Origin: Paenibacillus humicola
GTDB lineage: Bacteria; Bacillota; Bacilli; Paenibacillales; Paenibacillaceae
Direction of reading: 5' to 3'
Length of the DNA stretch: 64,000 bases
Assembly (NCBI RefSeq): GCF_028826105.1
Contig: NZ_JAQGPL010000001.1
Location: 3,002,501-3,066,500 of the forward strand
Both the position numbers and the translations under genes were made by a program. The notes below the pieces were generated by a model that saw only the letters and a list, made by a program, of their open reading frames with translations, had not been told where the DNA came from and did not search any database. This document shows positions 1 through 9,414 of this stretch, piece by piece (within the stretch, counting starts at the first letter, position 1; the number at the start of each line of letters is the position of its first letter).

Positions 1-236
1 GACTGCAAGCCGGCATTTATACCGCGAATATGCATCATGCTTTTTACGCGGCAAAAAAACTGCAAGTCGGAGGTGTAATGCTCAATGATACGCCTTCATT
101 TCGGGTGGATCAGATGCCCTACGGCGGCGTGAAGGACAGCGGCACGGGCCGTGAGGGAGTCAAATATGCCGCCCAGGAAATGACGGAAATGAAGCTGATC
201 GTGATTAACCACAATATTACGCACGCCCGTCCGTGA
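1..236 (+). CDS. Aldehyde dehydrogenase, C-terminal part (partial)
   Basis: The gene runs in from the left edge; only about 77 C-terminal residues are present, in the frame starting at base 3. The segment has the typical end of an NAD(P)-dependent aldehyde dehydrogenase: VGGVMLND, then [15 protein letters not shown] and an ALDH-like tail [11 protein letters not shown]. The family oxidises aldehydes to acids with a catalytic Cys that lies outside this window. An aminotransferase follows after 59 bases, a common pairing in which the transaminase makes a semialdehyde that the dehydrogenase oxidises. The substrate cannot be told from this fragment. Confidence 0.9.
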   Translation, partial: LQAGIYTANMHHAFYAAKKLQVGGVMLNDTPSFRVDQMPYGGVKDSGTGREGVKYAAQEMTEMKLIVINHNITHARP

Positions 237-295
237 GAGGGGATTCGCCATGATCATCGGCTTTTTCATAATAAAGCGGCGTGAGGAGAAGAAAG

Positions 296-1675
296 ATGAC
301 TGATAATCAACGATTGAGGGAATTGGATCGCAAGCATTTGCTGCATCCGACCAGCCCGATTAAGGATCAATACGAACGCGGACCGTCTGTCATCATGCAG
401 CGGGGCGAAGGCATTTATGTATACGATACCGAAGGAAAACAGTATCTCGACGGGTTATCTTCCCTCTGGAACGTCAATGTGGGCCACGGGAGGCAGGAAC
501 TGGCGCAAGCGGCTATGGAGCAAATGACCAAGCTGGCCTACAGCCATTCCTTCAACCGGTTTTCCCATGAGCCGGCCATCCTGTTGGCCGAAAAAGTGGC
601 GTCTCTCACGCCGGCCGACTTGAACGTCTGCCATTTCACCTCGGGCGGCTCGGAATCGAACGATACGGCATTTAAATTGGTTCGCCAATATTTTAAATTG
701 AAGGGCGAGACGAACCGCTATAAAATCATCGCCCGTTATCGCGCCTATCATGGCGTGACGATCGGCGCGACGAGCGCCACCGGCATCCCGATATTCCGCC
801 AGACGGGCGGACCGCTCGCGGGTGGATTCGTACAAGCGGGTGCCCCATACAGCTATCGCTGCGAAAAGTGCGAATCCTGCGCCGAAGGCGGCGCCACCTG
901 CGCGGTGCAAAGTATGGAGGAGGCGCTTCTCCGGGAAGGTCCTGACACCGTGGCTGCGGTTATTGTCGAACCGATTCAGGGAGCAGGCGGAGTAATCGTT
1001 CCGCCGCCCGGCTACATGCGCGAAATCCGCCGTCTTTGCGACAAGTACGGCATTCTGATGATCGCCGACGAGGTCATTACCGGCTTTGGACGAACCGGGA
1101 AATGGTTCGGCATGGAGCACGAGGGTGCTGCTGCCGACCTGATGACGTTTGCGAAAGGGATTACGAGCGGGTACATACCGCTTGGCGGCGTGATTTTGAA
1201 CGACGGCTTGCACAAGGAGCTCGCGGAGCTGTCTACCGCGGTATTGCCGCATGGCTATACCTATAGCGGACATCCGACCGCCTGCGCAGTGGCGCTTAAA
1301 AATTTGCAGATTATCGAACGGGAAAATCTGGTTGCGAATGCTGCCTCCATGGGCCAAGTTCTTGGCGCCGGTTTGCAGCAGTTGAAGCGGGAGTCGGATA
1401 TTGTGGGCAATGTCACGTACAGGGGGCTGCTTGCTTCGGTTGAGCTCGTCGAAAACAAGGCGGACAAACGGGCGTTTCCGGCAGCCAAGAAGGCCGCACA
1501 GCTCGTATTCGACAAGGCGATGGAAAAAGGGCTGATCACGCGCGCGATCTCGATCGACAATACGGACATCATTGCTTTGTGTCCTCCTTTGACCATTCAG
1601 AAGGATCAGGTAGAGTCGCTCATCGACATCCTGGCGGCATCAATTGCCGATGCAAGAAAGGAACTGTTGGGTTGA
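296..1675 (+). CDS. Class III (omega-amino acid type) aminotransferase
   Basis: A PLP-dependent aminotransferase of 459 residues. The ATG at 296 was chosen because GAGGAG lies just upstream; an in-frame GTG at 281 has no such site. Fold type I motifs are visible: the SGGSESND phosphate loop, ADEVITGFGRTG, and the Schiff-base lysine in TFAKGITSGY near residue 287. The family transfers amino groups from omega-amino acids, amines or taurine to pyruvate or another keto acid. An unusual Cys cluster, CEKCESCAEGGATC, lies near residue 190 between the cofactor motifs and could bind metal or be redox sensitive. The neighbouring aldehyde dehydrogenase and hydroxyacyl-CoA dehydrogenase suggest an amine or beta-amino acid degradation route. 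The substrate is not established. Confidence 0.9.
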   Translation: MTDNQRLRELDRKHLLHPTSPIKDQYERGPSVIMQRGEGIYVYDTEGKQYLDGLSSLWNVNVGHGRQELAQAAMEQMTKLAYSHSFNRFSHEPAILLAEKVASLTPADLNVCHFTSGGSESNDTAFKLVRQYFKLKGETNRYKIIARYRAYHGVTIGATSATGIPIFRQTGGPLAGGFVQAGAPYSYRCEKCESCAEGGATCAVQSMEEALLREGPDTVAAVIVEPIQGAGGVIVPPPGYMREIRRLCDKYGILMIADEVITGFGRTGKWFGMEHEGAAADLMTFAKGITSGYIPLGGVILNDGLHKELAELSTAVLPHGYTYSGHPTACAVALKNLQIIERENLVANAASMGQVLGAGLQQLKRESDIVGNVTYRGLLASVELVENKADKRAFPAAKKAAQLVFDKAMEKGLITRAISIDNTDIIALCPPLTIQKDQVESLIDILAASIADARKELLG

Positions 1676-1810
1676 TTGCATGCGCGCCGGGGAACGGACG
1701 ACGGGCTCGGCTTTCAGCCGCTCGTCCTGTTCGCCGACCGGGAAACATTTTGGCGCGATTCGTGCGTACTGGAACATGATCGCATTGGGAGCAAACAAGG
1801 AGGGGACAGG

Positions 1811-2749
1811 GTGGGAGAAACCTTAAGCGTGCTGGGGGCGGGACAGATGGGCCATTCCATCGCGCTGACGGCGGCATGGGCCGGTTTTTCGGTCGTTTTG
1901 CAGGGGAACAGCGAAGCCGGTCTGGCGCGCGCGGACAAAGGAATTTGCAACAAGCTGGAGTTACTGGCCGACAACGGTCTGATCAAGCAGGAGGAAATGA
2001 CGACGATACGCAGGCGTATCCGTACTACGGTTTCGGTGCCGGACGCTGCAGCAAGCGCGAGCTTCGTGATCGAGTCGATTCCCGAGCAGCTGGAGCTGAA
2101 GCGGCAGCTTTACGAGCAGCTGGATACACTGTGCGATGAACGTGTAATACTCGCAAGCAATACGTCCGGGCTGAGCCCGACGGCGATTGCCGGGCGGATG
2201 AAGCGGCCGGAACGGATGATCGTCACACACTTTTGGAATCCTGCGCATTTGCTGCCGCTCGTCGAGGTCGTACGCGGGGAGAAAACCGACGACAAGACGG
2301 CGGATCGGGCGATGCAGCTGCTGCGGGCAATGGACAAAAAACCGATTCTCGTGAAAAAGGATGCGCTCGGATCGGTCGGCAACCGGCTTCAGTATGCGCT
2401 GTTTCGGGAGGCGCAGTATATTTTGGAGCAGGGCATCGCCAGCATGGAGGATATCGACGACGCCGTGACGTACAGCCTCGGGCGCCGGCTCGCGGTAACC
2501 GGTCCTTTCATGACGGCTGACATGGGCGGTCTTGACTTGTTTGACGCCATTTCGGGCTATTTGTTTGCCGATTTGAGCAAGGCCGATCGATCGTTCGAGG
2601 CTATGCGCTTGCTGGTTGACAGCGGCATGTACGGGCTGAAAACCGGCGCCGGCTTTTACGAGTGGGACGAAGCGTTTTCCGCGCAAATGACCAAGGCCCG
2701 GGAGCAGGAGCTCATTCGGTATTTAAAGTGCGACAGAGGGCTGGAATAG
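1811..2749 (+). CDS. 3-hydroxyacyl-CoA dehydrogenase family protein
   Basis: A predicted NAD-dependent 3-hydroxyacyl-CoA dehydrogenase of 312 residues. The open frame extends back to 1676, but the GTG at 1811 follows an AAGGAGGGG site and places the Rossmann motif GAGQMG at residues 9-14, as usual for the family. The catalytic-site motif THFWNP has His at about residue 140, followed by the LVEVV segment, and the C-terminal HCDH domain ends in the expected GLKTGAGFYEW signature. The length fits stand-alone enzymes such as 3-hydroxybutyryl-CoA dehydrogenase. It follows the aminotransferase by 135 bases and may act in the same degradation route. Related oxidoreductases act on carnitine or sugar acids, so the substrate remains open. 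Confidence 0.88.
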   Translation: MGETLSVLGAGQMGHSIALTAAWAGFSVVLQGNSEAGLARADKGICNKLELLADNGLIKQEEMTTIRRRIRTTVSVPDAAASASFVIESIPEQLELKRQLYEQLDTLCDERVILASNTSGLSPTAIAGRMKRPERMIVTHFWNPAHLLPLVEVVRGEKTDDKTADRAMQLLRAMDKKPILVKKDALGSVGNRLQYALFREAQYILEQGIASMEDIDDAVTYSLGRRLAVTGPFMTADMGGLDLFDAISGYLFADLSKADRSFEAMRLLVDSGMYGLKTGAGFYEWDEAFSAQMTKAREQELIRYLKCDRGLE

Positions 2750-2845
2750 CCTGAATGTCGAATGAATTTTTCACGGCCCGATCGATCATCGCCCTGTTTT
2801 GAGACGTACGACCGGATTTAACAAAAAAAGAAAGGCGGTTTTACC

Positions 2846-5173
2846 ATGTACCAGCCTCTGCTCGATCAGCTCAAAGAGAGCCGTTATATCCGCAGGTCCA
2901 TGAAGGTGGACGAATCGGATTCGGCTTATGAACGCTGGCGCAAGAAGCCCGTTTTGAAGTCCCGTGAGCTTCTGCTTTGCGAAAATTTCGATTCCCTGAT
3001 CCAAAAGGGCCCAGGTACTATTCACAGGGATTTTACAAACACCATATCCGGCAAGGGAAGCGTCCGGCTGGACACGCCCACTTCAACGGCTGTCAAAAGA
3101 CCCAACAACCGCAGATACGACGAGCCCGGCATATTATTTCCGCTGCAGCACGAAAATCTCTATGAGTACAACCGCATCTCGCTTTGGGTCTATGTGAACT
3201 CTCCCGGTTTTTCCAGCCAATTTGTCCTGGTTGCACTGCACAATGAGGGGGAGCACATCATGCCAGTGCCCGGCCGTTTTGAAGGCACTCATCACGCTGA
3301 CATGACGCCCGGCCGGTGGACACAGATTATCTGGGAGCTCCCCGATATTTATCGCGACAATGTCACCGGTATCTCGGTAGGCACTTTCCTGCCCGGCTCG
3401 CCCATGAATGCCTCGGACAGCATGTCCTTGTATATCGACGATTTGCGGATTGAATCGGTAGAGCCCGAAAAGAGCCGCGGATGGGACCTTCCGGCAGGTT
3501 CCATAGCATACTGTCACAGCGGCTACTTGAGTAATGCGCGCAAACAGGCGCTGGTACAGGGCTCGCATGCCGAAACCTTTTCATTGGCCGATGATAAGGG
3601 TGAAACCGTGTACACCGGCAAAGTAACGGCTTGCGAAAACGGCTTTGGCCTTTTGGATTTCTCCGGTTTTCAAACACCCGGCTTCTATACGATTGCTGCA
3701 GGAGAACTGACTTCCAAAGCCATTCCCATCGGCCCGGACGCCTTTCTCGCCGCCGCCTGGAAGAGCCTTAATTTCTTTTTTACCGAGCGCTGCGGCTTTG
3801 AAGTGCCGGAACTGCACATCGAATGCCATCTCGATACTTTTTGCAAACACCCCGACGGACGCACGATACCTATACATGGCGGCTGGCACGATGCCGGAGA
3901 TTTATCGCAGTCTATAGACAAAACCGCAGATGTCATTGTCGCCATGCTGGATCTCGGCGACGCCACCCGCGAAACGCAGCCGGATCTATCCGACCGCGTA
4001 CTGGAGGAAGCCCGCTGGGGACTGAACTGGGCAATGCGCACCCGTTTTGGCGACGGTTACCGTCATACCAGTCTCACAAAGGGCATCTGGACCAAAAATT
4101 ACCGCGGCGATAAGGACGACATGACGGGGGAGGCGAAGAATACCGCCATTCATAACTACACCGCCGCCTATACCTGCGCCTACGGTGCGCCGTTTTACAA
4201 ATGGGACCGGAATTTTTACGACTGGTGCGTCAAGTGCGCCAGTGAAGACTTTTTCTTTGCCGAAGAAACGATTGTCTCTTCGAACGATAACAGCTTGATG
4301 TCCGAGCGTATCGCAGCGGCCGTTTCAGCCGCCGCCATGCTCTACCGCGTGACCGGCGAGACACGTTTTCTTGACGCAGCGGCGAACCGTGCCCGGCAGC
4401 TGGCTCAATGCCAGCAGTTGGAGCGCAGGACGGACTTTTCCCTTCCGCTGCACGGCTACTTCTACGAAGATCGCGATAAAACAAGGCCCATCAGCTTTTA
4501 CCACCGCAGTTATGAGCATTTCTTCATGATGGGCTTCATATTGCTGCTCGAAGGCGCGCCGGATCACCCGGATGCAGGGTTGTGGAGGCAATGCGTGGAC
4601 GCTTACACCGACTATATCAAGGAAACCGCACACGTCATGGAGCCCTACGGCATATTGCCTGCAGGCATATATGAACTGGGCAACACCGATTATTCCAAGA
4701 TGTCGCACGAGGGGTCAAAGGACATTGGCGGTCCGACGATCGAAGAATACAATGCGCAGGTGAAAAACGGGATCAAGCTGAACGAAAACACGTATTTGCG
4801 GAGATTTCCGGTGTCCTACCAGTTCCGCGGCTTTCATGCGACCTTACTGAGCAAGGCCAAAAACGTTTTCACCCTGGCAAGGTTCCTGGGCGACCGCGAG
4901 CTTTATGACTTGGCCGCCAGACAGCTGGAATATGTTTTGGGTTTCAACCCCTTTGCCATGAGTACCATGTATGGAGAAGGTTATGATTATCCTCCGCTTT
5001 ACGGCGGCTTTGCAGGCCAGCCTGTAGGCGCCGTGCCTGTCGGCTTCGAGACTTTCGAAAACGAAGACGAGCCCTACATGCCTATGCAAAATAACTGCAC
5101 TTATAAGGAAGTATGGGTGTGCAGCACTGCGCGCGTGATGTGGAGTATTGCAGAGGTTTACAAGGGCATCTGA
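2846..5173 (+). CDS. Glycoside hydrolase family 9 protein, probably cytoplasmic
   Basis: A 775-residue GH9-type glycosidase (the endoglucanase/cellodextrinase family). The order is an N-terminal jelly-roll-like region of about 200 residues, an immunoglobulin-like CelD_N segment near 215-300, then the (alpha/alpha)6 catalytic domain. The catalytic Asp motif GGWHDAGD lies at 345-352, and the catalytic Glu is probably Glu755 in YKEVWV; the C-terminal YVLGFNP motif is also typical. No signal peptide is seen after MYQPLLDQLKES, so the enzyme probably acts on imported oligosaccharides. An AAAGAAAGGCGG site precedes the ATG. The spacing to the dehydrogenase upstream is 96 bases. The exact substrate is unknown. 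Confidence 0.88.
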   Translation: MYQPLLDQLKESRYIRRSMKVDESDSAYERWRKKPVLKSRELLLCENFDSLIQKGPGTIHRDFTNTISGKGSVRLDTPTSTAVKRPNNRRYDEPGILFPLQHENLYEYNRISLWVYVNSPGFSSQFVLVALHNEGEHIMPVPGRFEGTHHADMTPGRWTQIIWELPDIYRDNVTGISVGTFLPGSPMNASDSMSLYIDDLRIESVEPEKSRGWDLPAGSIAYCHSGYLSNARKQALVQGSHAETFSLADDKGETVYTGKVTACENGFGLLDFSGFQTPGFYTIAAGELTSKAIPIGPDAFLAAAWKSLNFFFTERCGFEVPELHIECHLDTFCKHPDGRTIPIHGGWHDAGDLSQSIDKTADVIVAMLDLGDATRETQPDLSDRVLEEARWGLNWAMRTRFGDGYRHTSLTKGIWTKNYRGDKDDMTGEAKNTAIHNYTAAYTCAYGAPFYKWDRNFYDWCVKCASEDFFFAEETIVSSNDNSLMSERIAAAVSAAAMLYRVTGETRFLDAAANRARQLAQCQQLERRTDFSLPLHGYFYEDRDKTRPISFYHRSYEHFFMMGFILLLEGAPDHPDAGLWRQCVDAYTDYIKETAHVMEPYGILPAGIYELGNTDYSKMSHEGSKDIGGPTIEEYNAQVKNGIKLNENTYLRRFPVSYQFRGFHATLLSKAKNVFTLARFLGDRELYDLAARQLEYVLGFNPFAMSTMYGEGYDYPPLYGGFAGQPVGAVPVGFETFENEDEPYMPMQNNCTYKEVWVCSTARVMWSIAEVYKGI

Positions 5174-5196
5174 TTCCTTTTTTCCGCCAAAAAGGC

Positions 5197-5248
5197 AACG
5201 CCGAAGCAGCCCTTGCCATTAGAGGGAGGCAGGGGCTGTTTCGGCGTT
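5197..5248. terminator. Bidirectional terminator hairpin between convergent genes
   Basis: The arms AACGCCGAA and TTCGGCGTT are perfectly complementary and extend through CAGCCC/GGGCTG across one G-T pair. The hairpin lies exactly between the GH9 stop and the stop of the convergent hydroxyacid dehydrogenase, so it can end both transcripts. Confidence 0.75.
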
Positions 5249-5250
5249 TG

Positions 5251-6210
5251 TTACACTCGATATCCCGTTTCCGTGTCAACACGGTTAAGCAGGGGTTCGT
5301 CCGCTTGCAGACGGCGCAGATTTTCACACCAGACCTCGATGATGGAAGGATAGATTTCGCCGAATTCGTCACCGCCGGCGCAATGGGGAGTAATCATCGC
5401 CGTTTTAATCTTCCACAGGCGATGGGTTTCAGGGAGAGGCTCCGGATCTACCACGTCGAGGCCCGCGCCTGCCAGCGCGCCGCTTTCCAGCGCGTCGCAG
5501 AGCGCCTCGGTGTCGACCGCCGAACCCCGTCCCACATTAAGCAGGAACGCTCCTTGCTTCATTTTCGCGATGCGTTCGCGGCTGAATAAGCCCTCCGTTT
5601 CCGGGTGGTTCGGCAAACACAAAGCGACAATGTCGCATTGCGGCAAAATATCGTCAATTTGATCCAATCGATACAGAGCATCCAGATAATCGGGTTTTTT
5701 ATCGACGTGCCGGCGAATGCCGAAAACCTTCGCGCCGAGCGCGTGCATTTTTTGAGCATACCGTGCCCCGATATCGCCGATACCGACAACCAGTACAGAA
5801 GAACGCGCTACAATCCCGATGCGCCCCAGATGCTTCCAACTGCGCTCATGCTGGAGATCGCGGTACAGGTGAAGCTTGCGCATGAGGACGAGCGTATGGG
5901 CAAGCAGAAATTCGGAGATGGCAAGCCCGTAAGCGCCCGAGCAGTTACACAGCATAGCGCCATTCGGCAGCACGCCCGGCTTCACATACCGGTCATGCCC
6001 GGCTGTCTGGAGCTGCAGCCATTCCAACCTCCCGCATAAGGAAAGCTGTGCTTCGCTGGGGTTCCCCCAGATATAGGAGGCTCGCTTGAGATCTTCTTCC
6101 GAAGGAGGCTGCTTCTCGCAGTAGACGATATCGAGCTCAGGTGCAAGCGCCTCCAGCTTCGCGCGAAATTCAGGTAAAAAGGTCATCACGACAAGCAAAG
6201 TCTTTTTCAT
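5251..6210 (-). CDS. D-2-hydroxyacid dehydrogenase
   Basis: A 319-residue NAD(P)-dependent 2-hydroxyacid dehydrogenase, which interconverts 2-hydroxy acids and 2-keto acids such as glyoxylate or hydroxypyruvate with the reduced acids. It has the Rossmann motif VGIGDIGARYA near 147, the substrate Arg in NVGRGSAVDT near 230, the Glu in DPEPLPETH near 259 and the acid-base His in MITPHCAGG near 277. A perfect AGGAGG stands before the ATG. It is divergent from the winged-helix gene at 6449. If it reduces hydroxypyruvate or tartronate semialdehyde-like acids, it could supply glycerate to the kinase fusion at 9415; that link is an inference. Confidence 0.9.
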   Translation of the reverse strand: MKKTLLVVMTFLPEFRAKLEALAPELDIVYCEKQPPSEEDLKRASYIWGNPSEAQLSLCGRLEWLQLQTAGHDRYVKPGVLPNGAMLCNCSGAYGLAISEFLLAHTLVLMRKLHLYRDLQHERSWKHLGRIGIVARSSVLVVGIGDIGARYAQKMHALGAKVFGIRRHVDKKPDYLDALYRLDQIDDILPQCDIVALCLPNHPETEGLFSRERIAKMKQGAFLLNVGRGSAVDTEALCDALESGALAGAGLDVVDPEPLPETHRLWKIKTAMITPHCAGGDEFGEIYPSIIEVWCENLRRLQADEPLLNRVDTETGYRV

Positions 6211-6448
6211 TAAACAGTCCTCCTGTGTTGGCGGTAAAGGGAGCCTTTGTCCGGCACCGGCAATTCCGGATAAGGGTATCTCTCATTTTTTACATTATAC
6301 TAAAAGTTTTCAAATGATTAGGATGATAAAATATCCTACCAATTCGGCTTTTGGCGATGGGAGCGAATTTATTCATTCTCGACTGCGCGGGCGTATATTA
6401 CCTATCATTACAACAAGGCAAACTATGGAGTGGAAAGGATGGATCATC

Positions 6449-6994
6449 ATGACGAGCCAGGAATCGTATGTTCTGTGCGCTTTAGCGCAGATGGATCAGC
6501 TGAGCGTGGAAGAGCTTTCACGTTTTTTATTTGAAACCGGCCTTGTCGCGGAAACCGATCTCAGGCTGCCGCTTACCTCTCTCAAGGAGCAGGGACTTGT
6601 CTGCCAGGCCGTGAATTTGCGCGGTCTCGTCTACGAAATCACGAACGACGGCCGGAGCTTGGCGAGCGGCGACGCGGAGCTTGCGGGGATCAAAACGGAC
6701 GTAGCCGCCAAAAGCGCGGTGTACAGGCGTGTCTTTGAACAGGAGAAAGACTATATTGCCCAGTACACCGAGTCGTCCACCGGGGTTGTTCCCGTATTCC
6801 TTTCAATCCGCGACGGCTCAAGGATTGTCCTCAAAATCAATATTATCATCAGGGATATAGGCACCGCGAAAAAAATATGCTCCGGCTGGATGAGCAGCTC
6901 CGGGCGCGCATTTGACGCCGTATGGCAGGCCATCGCCGGAGATGAGCCGGATCCGGGCTTTTGGACAAGCCGGCCGAAGGAGGAGAAAGCATGA
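6449..6994 (+). CDS. Winged-helix protein, DUF4364-like
   Basis: A 181-residue protein. The ATG at 6449 follows a GGAAAGGA site; earlier starts to 6314 lack one. The first 75 residues look like a winged helix (LSVEELSRFLFETG, LPLTSLKEQGLV, YEITNDGRSL), and the remainder is a mixed alpha/beta domain with the basic strand SRIVLKINIIIRD. This layout resembles DUF4364-type regulators of Bacillota; the match is by eye only. It overlaps the sialidase-like gene by four bases, so the two are translationally coupled. A short remnant with the same YVxCALAQMD motif lies at 12112, showing that this gene pair was once duplicated. It may be the cluster's regulator. Confidence 0.6.
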   Translation: MTSQESYVLCALAQMDQLSVEELSRFLFETGLVAETDLRLPLTSLKEQGLVCQAVNLRGLVYEITNDGRSLASGDAELAGIKTDVAAKSAVYRRVFEQEKDYIAQYTESSTGVVPVFLSIRDGSRIVLKINIIIRDIGTAKKICSGWMSSSGRAFDAVWQAIAGDEPDPGFWTSRPKEEKA

Positions 6995-8094
6995 AGCTTC
7001 CCGTCTGGAAGGAGGGGCTCGCTTACCCCCAACCATCCGAAATGTCTTATCCCGGCGGCATGACAAGGATACTCGCGCACGATGGACGGCGCGATCTGCT
7101 GCCCTTTCTTCACGATTGCACGATCACCTCGCATGAAGGCAGGTTGTATTTGGGCTGGTATAACTCCACCGATGCGGAAATTTGCGGTTCTTCCCTGATC
7201 CGCGGACGCTATTCCGAGGACGGAGGGGAGAGCTGGTCGGAGGTATTCAACGTGGTGGGCGAGATCGGCAGCGCCGAGGAGCATTTTGTGCCGGCAAGCT
7301 TCTTTGTACACGAAGGCAAACTGTATTCGCTGATTACCGAGATGGGCGGCAAAAATTTATCGATTTCGCTTGACCTGTTCCAGGCTCCGGAGACTTCGCT
7401 TGACGAATGGGAAAGAGTCTCCGTCCTATCCGGAGGGTTTCTCAGCAATTCTTCCCCCATTCCGATGGATACGGGCGATTACATTGCCGGCGTCTGGATG
7501 CCGCTGAAAGGGGACACTCCCGCTTTTCCGGCCGTGCTCATCAGTCAGGGCGCGGACATCGCGAAGCCGTGGCGCTGCTCTTTCCTGTATGATCCGCTCG
7601 CTCCGGACGCCGTGAAGATCAGGTGCCCCGAGATTACATTGATCGTGCAAGGAAGCGCTGTCACTGCCTATGTCCGTAATGACGAGGGCAAGCATGGCGA
7701 TCTCACATGCGGACCGTCCTTTGTCTTTACAAGCGAGGATTACGGCGAGAGCTGGTCGAAGCCGGCCCGAATGACCGCCATGCCGGTCGGAAACTCCAAA
7801 ATGTTCGCAGGTATCCTGTCCGACGGCAGGCGCTACTTGATTTACAACAACGATCAGGGCTACTTTAAACGAGGTCTGCTCTGTATGGCTCTCTCCGAAC
7901 CGGGAGAGGTGGAATACACGAAAGTTTATAAGTTATTCGAAGACAAGGCTGCGGAACTCGACAATCGAGTAGGCGTCTGGTTTTATCCCTGCGCCTGCGA
8001 GCAGGAAGGAATCCTGTATATCGCCTGTACTCTGCAGGAGCCCGATGGCGTAAGAAGCGCCGTCATCGCCAGGATTCCAGTGGACACGATATAA
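6991..8094 (+). CDS. Sialidase-like (BNR/Asp-box) protein
   Basis: A 367-residue beta-propeller protein of the sialidase/neuraminidase superfamily. Two Asp boxes are clear, SEDGGESWSEV near residue 77 and SEDYGESWSKP near residue 249. RGRYS just ahead of the first box and NDEGKHGDL are also typical of this fold. The ATG at 6991 follows AAGGAGG and overlaps the stop of the winged-helix gene. No signal peptide or membrane anchor is seen, so it is probably cytoplasmic, unlike classical secreted sialidases. Members of this fold also include glycosidases and lyases acting on other sugars, so sialic acid need not be the substrate. No sialic acid aldolase, epimerase or transporter lies nearby. Confidence 0.72.
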   Translation: MKLPVWKEGLAYPQPSEMSYPGGMTRILAHDGRRDLLPFLHDCTITSHEGRLYLGWYNSTDAEICGSSLIRGRYSEDGGESWSEVFNVVGEIGSAEEHFVPASFFVHEGKLYSLITEMGGKNLSISLDLFQAPETSLDEWERVSVLSGGFLSNSSPIPMDTGDYIAGVWMPLKGDTPAFPAVLISQGADIAKPWRCSFLYDPLAPDAVKIRCPEITLIVQGSAVTAYVRNDEGKHGDLTCGPSFVFTSEDYGESWSKPARMTAMPVGNSKMFAGILSDGRRYLIYNNDQGYFKRGLLCMALSEPGEVEYTKVYKLFEDKAAELDNRVGVWFYPCACEQEGILYIACTLQEPDGVRSAVIARIPVDTI

Positions 8095-8160
8095 GCGCCA
8101 ACCCTGGATTCGCTCATATATCGCCCTCAAAAATCGGTCAAAAAAGTCAAAAAATAAGTA

Positions 8161-8198
8161 GCCCCCTGTCGCAGGGGAATAAACCAGCAATAGGGGGC
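8161..8198 (+). promoter_or_regulatory. Two mutually exclusive hairpins in a leader region
   Basis: CCCCTG-TCG-CAGGGG forms a compact hairpin at 8163-8177. The flanking arms GCCCCCT (8161-8167) and AGGGGGC (8192-8198) can form a larger competing one. The site lies 48 bases before the TTG start at 8246. It may be a terminator of the sialidase-like gene or an attenuation element; no U-tract follows either form. Confidence 0.4.
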
Positions 8199-8245
8199 AC
8201 ACGTCGCCATTCATCTTTCTTTAAGGCTCGAAAGGAGAAAACAAT

Positions 8246-9379
8246 TTGGGCAAGAGAACAGAGTTCCTATATATGTCCGAACCGGATGTCATCAAAGCTG
8301 GCGTTCTGGATGTGAAAAGGTGCGTGAATAACGCAGAAGAGGTGTTCAAGCTTTTAGTGCAAGGCGACTATCTGATGGGGGGAAACAATCATAACAATCA
8401 CGGGATGTACATTGTTTTCCCGAAAGATACATCATTTCCCAACATGCCGGTTGCCGGGCCGGATCGCCGCTTTGTTGCTATGCCTGCCTATCTTGGCGGG
8501 CGTTTTGATCTATGCGGACAGAAATGGTACGGCTCAAATGCAGAAAACAAAAAAGCGGGTCTCCCGCGGTCCGTCCTGATGCTTACGCTGAATAATAAAA
8601 GCACCGGCGAGCCTTTAGCCTATATGAGCGCTAATCTGATCAGTGCCGCCCGTACCGGCGCGGTCCCTGCCGTCGGCGCCCGCTACCTCGCGCGTAAGGA
8701 TTCCAAAATTCTCGCTCTTGTTGGCTGCGGCCCTATCGGCAAAGCCTGCTTTGAAGCGATTATAACTGAGCTTCCGAATGTTGGGAAGGTGATTTGCCAT
8801 AACCGCTCTGAAGCAAAAGCCGTTTCGCTTGCAAGCTATATCAAAAAAAATTACGGCCTGAATGCCGCCGTTGAAAACGATTTGGAATCTGCCGCCCGTG
8901 AAGCGGATGTGATTTCTGTCGCCGCCTCCCGTACCGCTCCCCTGCATTTTAAACACGAATGGATCAAGCCGGGTTGTACCCTACTTGCCTCCGGTCCTCT
9001 CCAGTGCGATGAAACGCTTTGGATGGACACCGATATCGTTTATGACCATATCGGTTTGCACCAAGCCTATGTAGAAGAGGCCATCGAATCCGGTGACAAG
9101 GACGAATATTACAACGGCGTAATCGGCGGTCCCATCTATCGTCTTATTGATGCCGGCAGGAAACCGGCCCTTGATGATTCCATCAGCATCGGCCAGGTCA
9201 TTACCGGGGAAAAACAGGGCCGTATCAGCGATAAGCAAATCATTTGCTTTGTTTCATGCGGGATGTCCGTATTTGACCTGGGTCTCGGATACGATCTTTA
9301 TCGGACTGCGCTCGAGAAGGGAATCGGTCAGAAGCTGCTGCTCTGGGAGAGTCCGAAACAGTGTGAAGAAAACGAGTAG
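8246..9379 (+). CDS. Ornithine cyclodeaminase/mu-crystallin family protein (tyramine oxidase subunit B-like)
   Basis: A 377-residue member of the ornithine cyclodeaminase/mu-crystallin family, whose members use bound NAD(P) for deamination or imine reduction. It starts with TTG after AAAGGAG. Typical features are ANLISAARTGAVPAVGARYL, the Rossmann motif ALVGCGPIGKA near 153 and an Asp-rich C-terminal region. It is longer than canonical cyclodeaminases because of an N-terminal part rich in Asn, Gly and His (GGNNHNNHGMY). Proteins of this subtype are often labelled tyramine oxidase subunit B in databases, a label with little functional basis here. It precedes the kinase fusion by 35 bases, so an operon is likely. 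The sequence looks less GC-rich than genes after 13.4 kb, which hints at transfer. Confidence 0.75.
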   Translation: MGKRTEFLYMSEPDVIKAGVLDVKRCVNNAEEVFKLLVQGDYLMGGNNHNNHGMYIVFPKDTSFPNMPVAGPDRRFVAMPAYLGGRFDLCGQKWYGSNAENKKAGLPRSVLMLTLNNKSTGEPLAYMSANLISAARTGAVPAVGARYLARKDSKILALVGCGPIGKACFEAIITELPNVGKVICHNRSEAKAVSLASYIKKNYGLNAAVENDLESAAREADVISVAASRTAPLHFKHEWIKPGCTLLASGPLQCDETLWMDTDIVYDHIGLHQAYVEEAIESGDKDEYYNGVIGGPIYRLIDAGRKPALDDSISIGQVITGEKQGRISDKQIICFVSCGMSVFDLGLGYDLYRTALEKGIGQKLLLWESPKQCEENE

Positions 9380-9414
9380 CTCTATTGAGATGGATGTCGA
9401 TAAGGAGATTCGGA

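Noticed and set aside
455..1357. 300-codon frame on the minus strand
   Set aside because: It is a shadow of the aminotransferase gene, which has family motifs and a ribosome binding site.
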